From positions 1 through 6,934 of the forward strand of contig CAYPJO010000084.1 of the NCBI GenBank assembly GCA_964411065.1: 6,934 nucleotides of DNA, in the 5' to 3' direction. The notes beneath the pieces were generated by a model, which saw nothing but the letters and a program-made list of their open reading frames with translations, did not search any database and was not told the origin of the DNA. Shown one piece after another: positions 6,840 through 6,934 of this stretch (the stretch's first letter is position 1; each line of letters opens with the position of its first letter). This DNA comes from DYHD01 sp964411065. Its GTDB lineage: Bacteria > Nitrospirota > Thermodesulfovibrionia > Thermodesulfovibrionales > Dissulfurispiraceae. Both the position numbers and the translations under genes were made by a program.

Positions 6840-6868
6840 ATCATAGCTAATATCAAAAAAAATATCAA
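6840..6868 (-). promoter_or_regulatory. Sigma70-like promoter of the nfu-led operon
   Basis: On the minus strand, TTGATA (-35, 6868-6863) is followed by a 17-nt spacer and TATGAT (-10, 6845-6840), each one or two bases from consensus with ideal spacing. The spacer begins with a run of eight T. The predicted start near 6833 gives a leader of about 20 nt that includes the strong Shine-Dalgarno. This is the best promoter in the window and probably drives at least the nfu and amidase genes. Confidence 0.7.
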
Positions 6869-6884
6869 CTTTTTTGCATAAAAA

Positions 6885-6897
6885 GGTAGCGTAAAAT
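6885..6897 (-). promoter_or_regulatory. Shared 13-bp upstream element, nfu copy
   Basis: On the minus strand this reads ATTTTACGCTACC, identical to positions 1-13. It has the same orientation relative to its gene and starts 52 nt before the -10 box, exactly as at dksA. The spacing to the -35 box differs by one base (16 against 15 nt), balanced by the 17- and 18-nt promoter spacers. This is consistent with a binding site for a shared activator, but that is inference. Confidence 0.4.
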
Positions 6898-6914
6898 CTT
6901 CTGTGTAAAATCTT
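6891..6914 (-). repeat. Tandem 10-bp repeat overlapping the upstream element
   Basis: AAGATTTTAC (minus strand) occurs twice, at 6905-6914 and 6891-6900, starting 14 nt apart. The second copy overlaps the shared 13-bp element, of which ATTTTAC is the first half. Two in-line copies upstream of a promoter are typical of direct-repeat regulator sites, though short AT-rich repeats also arise by chance. Confidence 0.4.
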
Positions 6915-6934
6915 GAAGGAAAAAAACATAAGGG

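Noticed and set aside
1..6934. Inverted 13-bp match at both ends as a mobile-element terminal repeat
   Set aside because: There is no transposase or integrase between the copies, the genes are housekeeping-type, the right copy is 37 nt from the window end, and each copy fits better as a promoter-upstream element.

Overview
The window is an AT-rich stretch of bacterial chromosome. It carries seven complete protein genes and no RNA genes, mobile elements or CRISPR. A DksA-type transcription factor and a periplasmic AMIN/Amidase_3 cell-wall amidase point to a diderm (Gram-negative-type) bacterium. The Lys/Glu/Ile-rich proteins simply match a low-GC genome. I cannot assign a phylum from the sequence alone.

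Layout: one gene, dksA (91-489), reads rightward from a recognisable sigma70-like promoter. The other six read leftward, from right to left: a stand-alone NifU C-terminal Fe-S scaffold protein (6588-6812), an exported N-acetylmuramoyl-L-alanine amidase (5313-6548), an N-acyl-D-amino-acid deacylase (3599-5170), a class I glutamine-amidotransferase-like gamma-glutamyl hydrolase (2782-3558), an AI-2E/UPF0118 family membrane protein (1740-2792) and a bacterial relative of archaeo-eukaryotic release factor aeRF1 (623-1747). The last three are tightly packed: the hydrolase and the AI-2E gene overlap by 11 nt, and the AI-2E and aeRF1-like genes by 8 nt. A hairpin at 550-587 lies between the convergent dksA and aeRF1-like genes and probably ends transcription from one or both sides. 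The largest internal gap on the minus strand is 142 nt (5171-5312), so there may be two transcription units.

Three enzymes in a row (amidase, D-aminoacylase, gamma-glutamyl hydrolase) act on amide bonds of the kind found in peptidoglycan peptides. They could form a salvage or turnover route, but this is inference from family and position. The flanks hold a translation/stress theme: DksA modulates RNA polymerase in the stringent response, and the aeRF1-like protein may act on stalled or idle ribosomes.

The two most interesting observations are these. First, the aeRF1-like protein keeps the domain 2 surroundings, a zinc ribbon and the C-terminal GGIG-LR-type end of release factors, but its catalytic GGQ is GGW. 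That argues for a non-hydrolytic role such as ribosome hibernation or rescue. Second, an identical 13-bp element (ATTTTACGCTACC) lies upstream of both outward-end promoters, in the same orientation relative to its gene and at exactly the same distance (52 nt) from each -10 box. This suggests a common regulator of dksA and the nfu-led operon.
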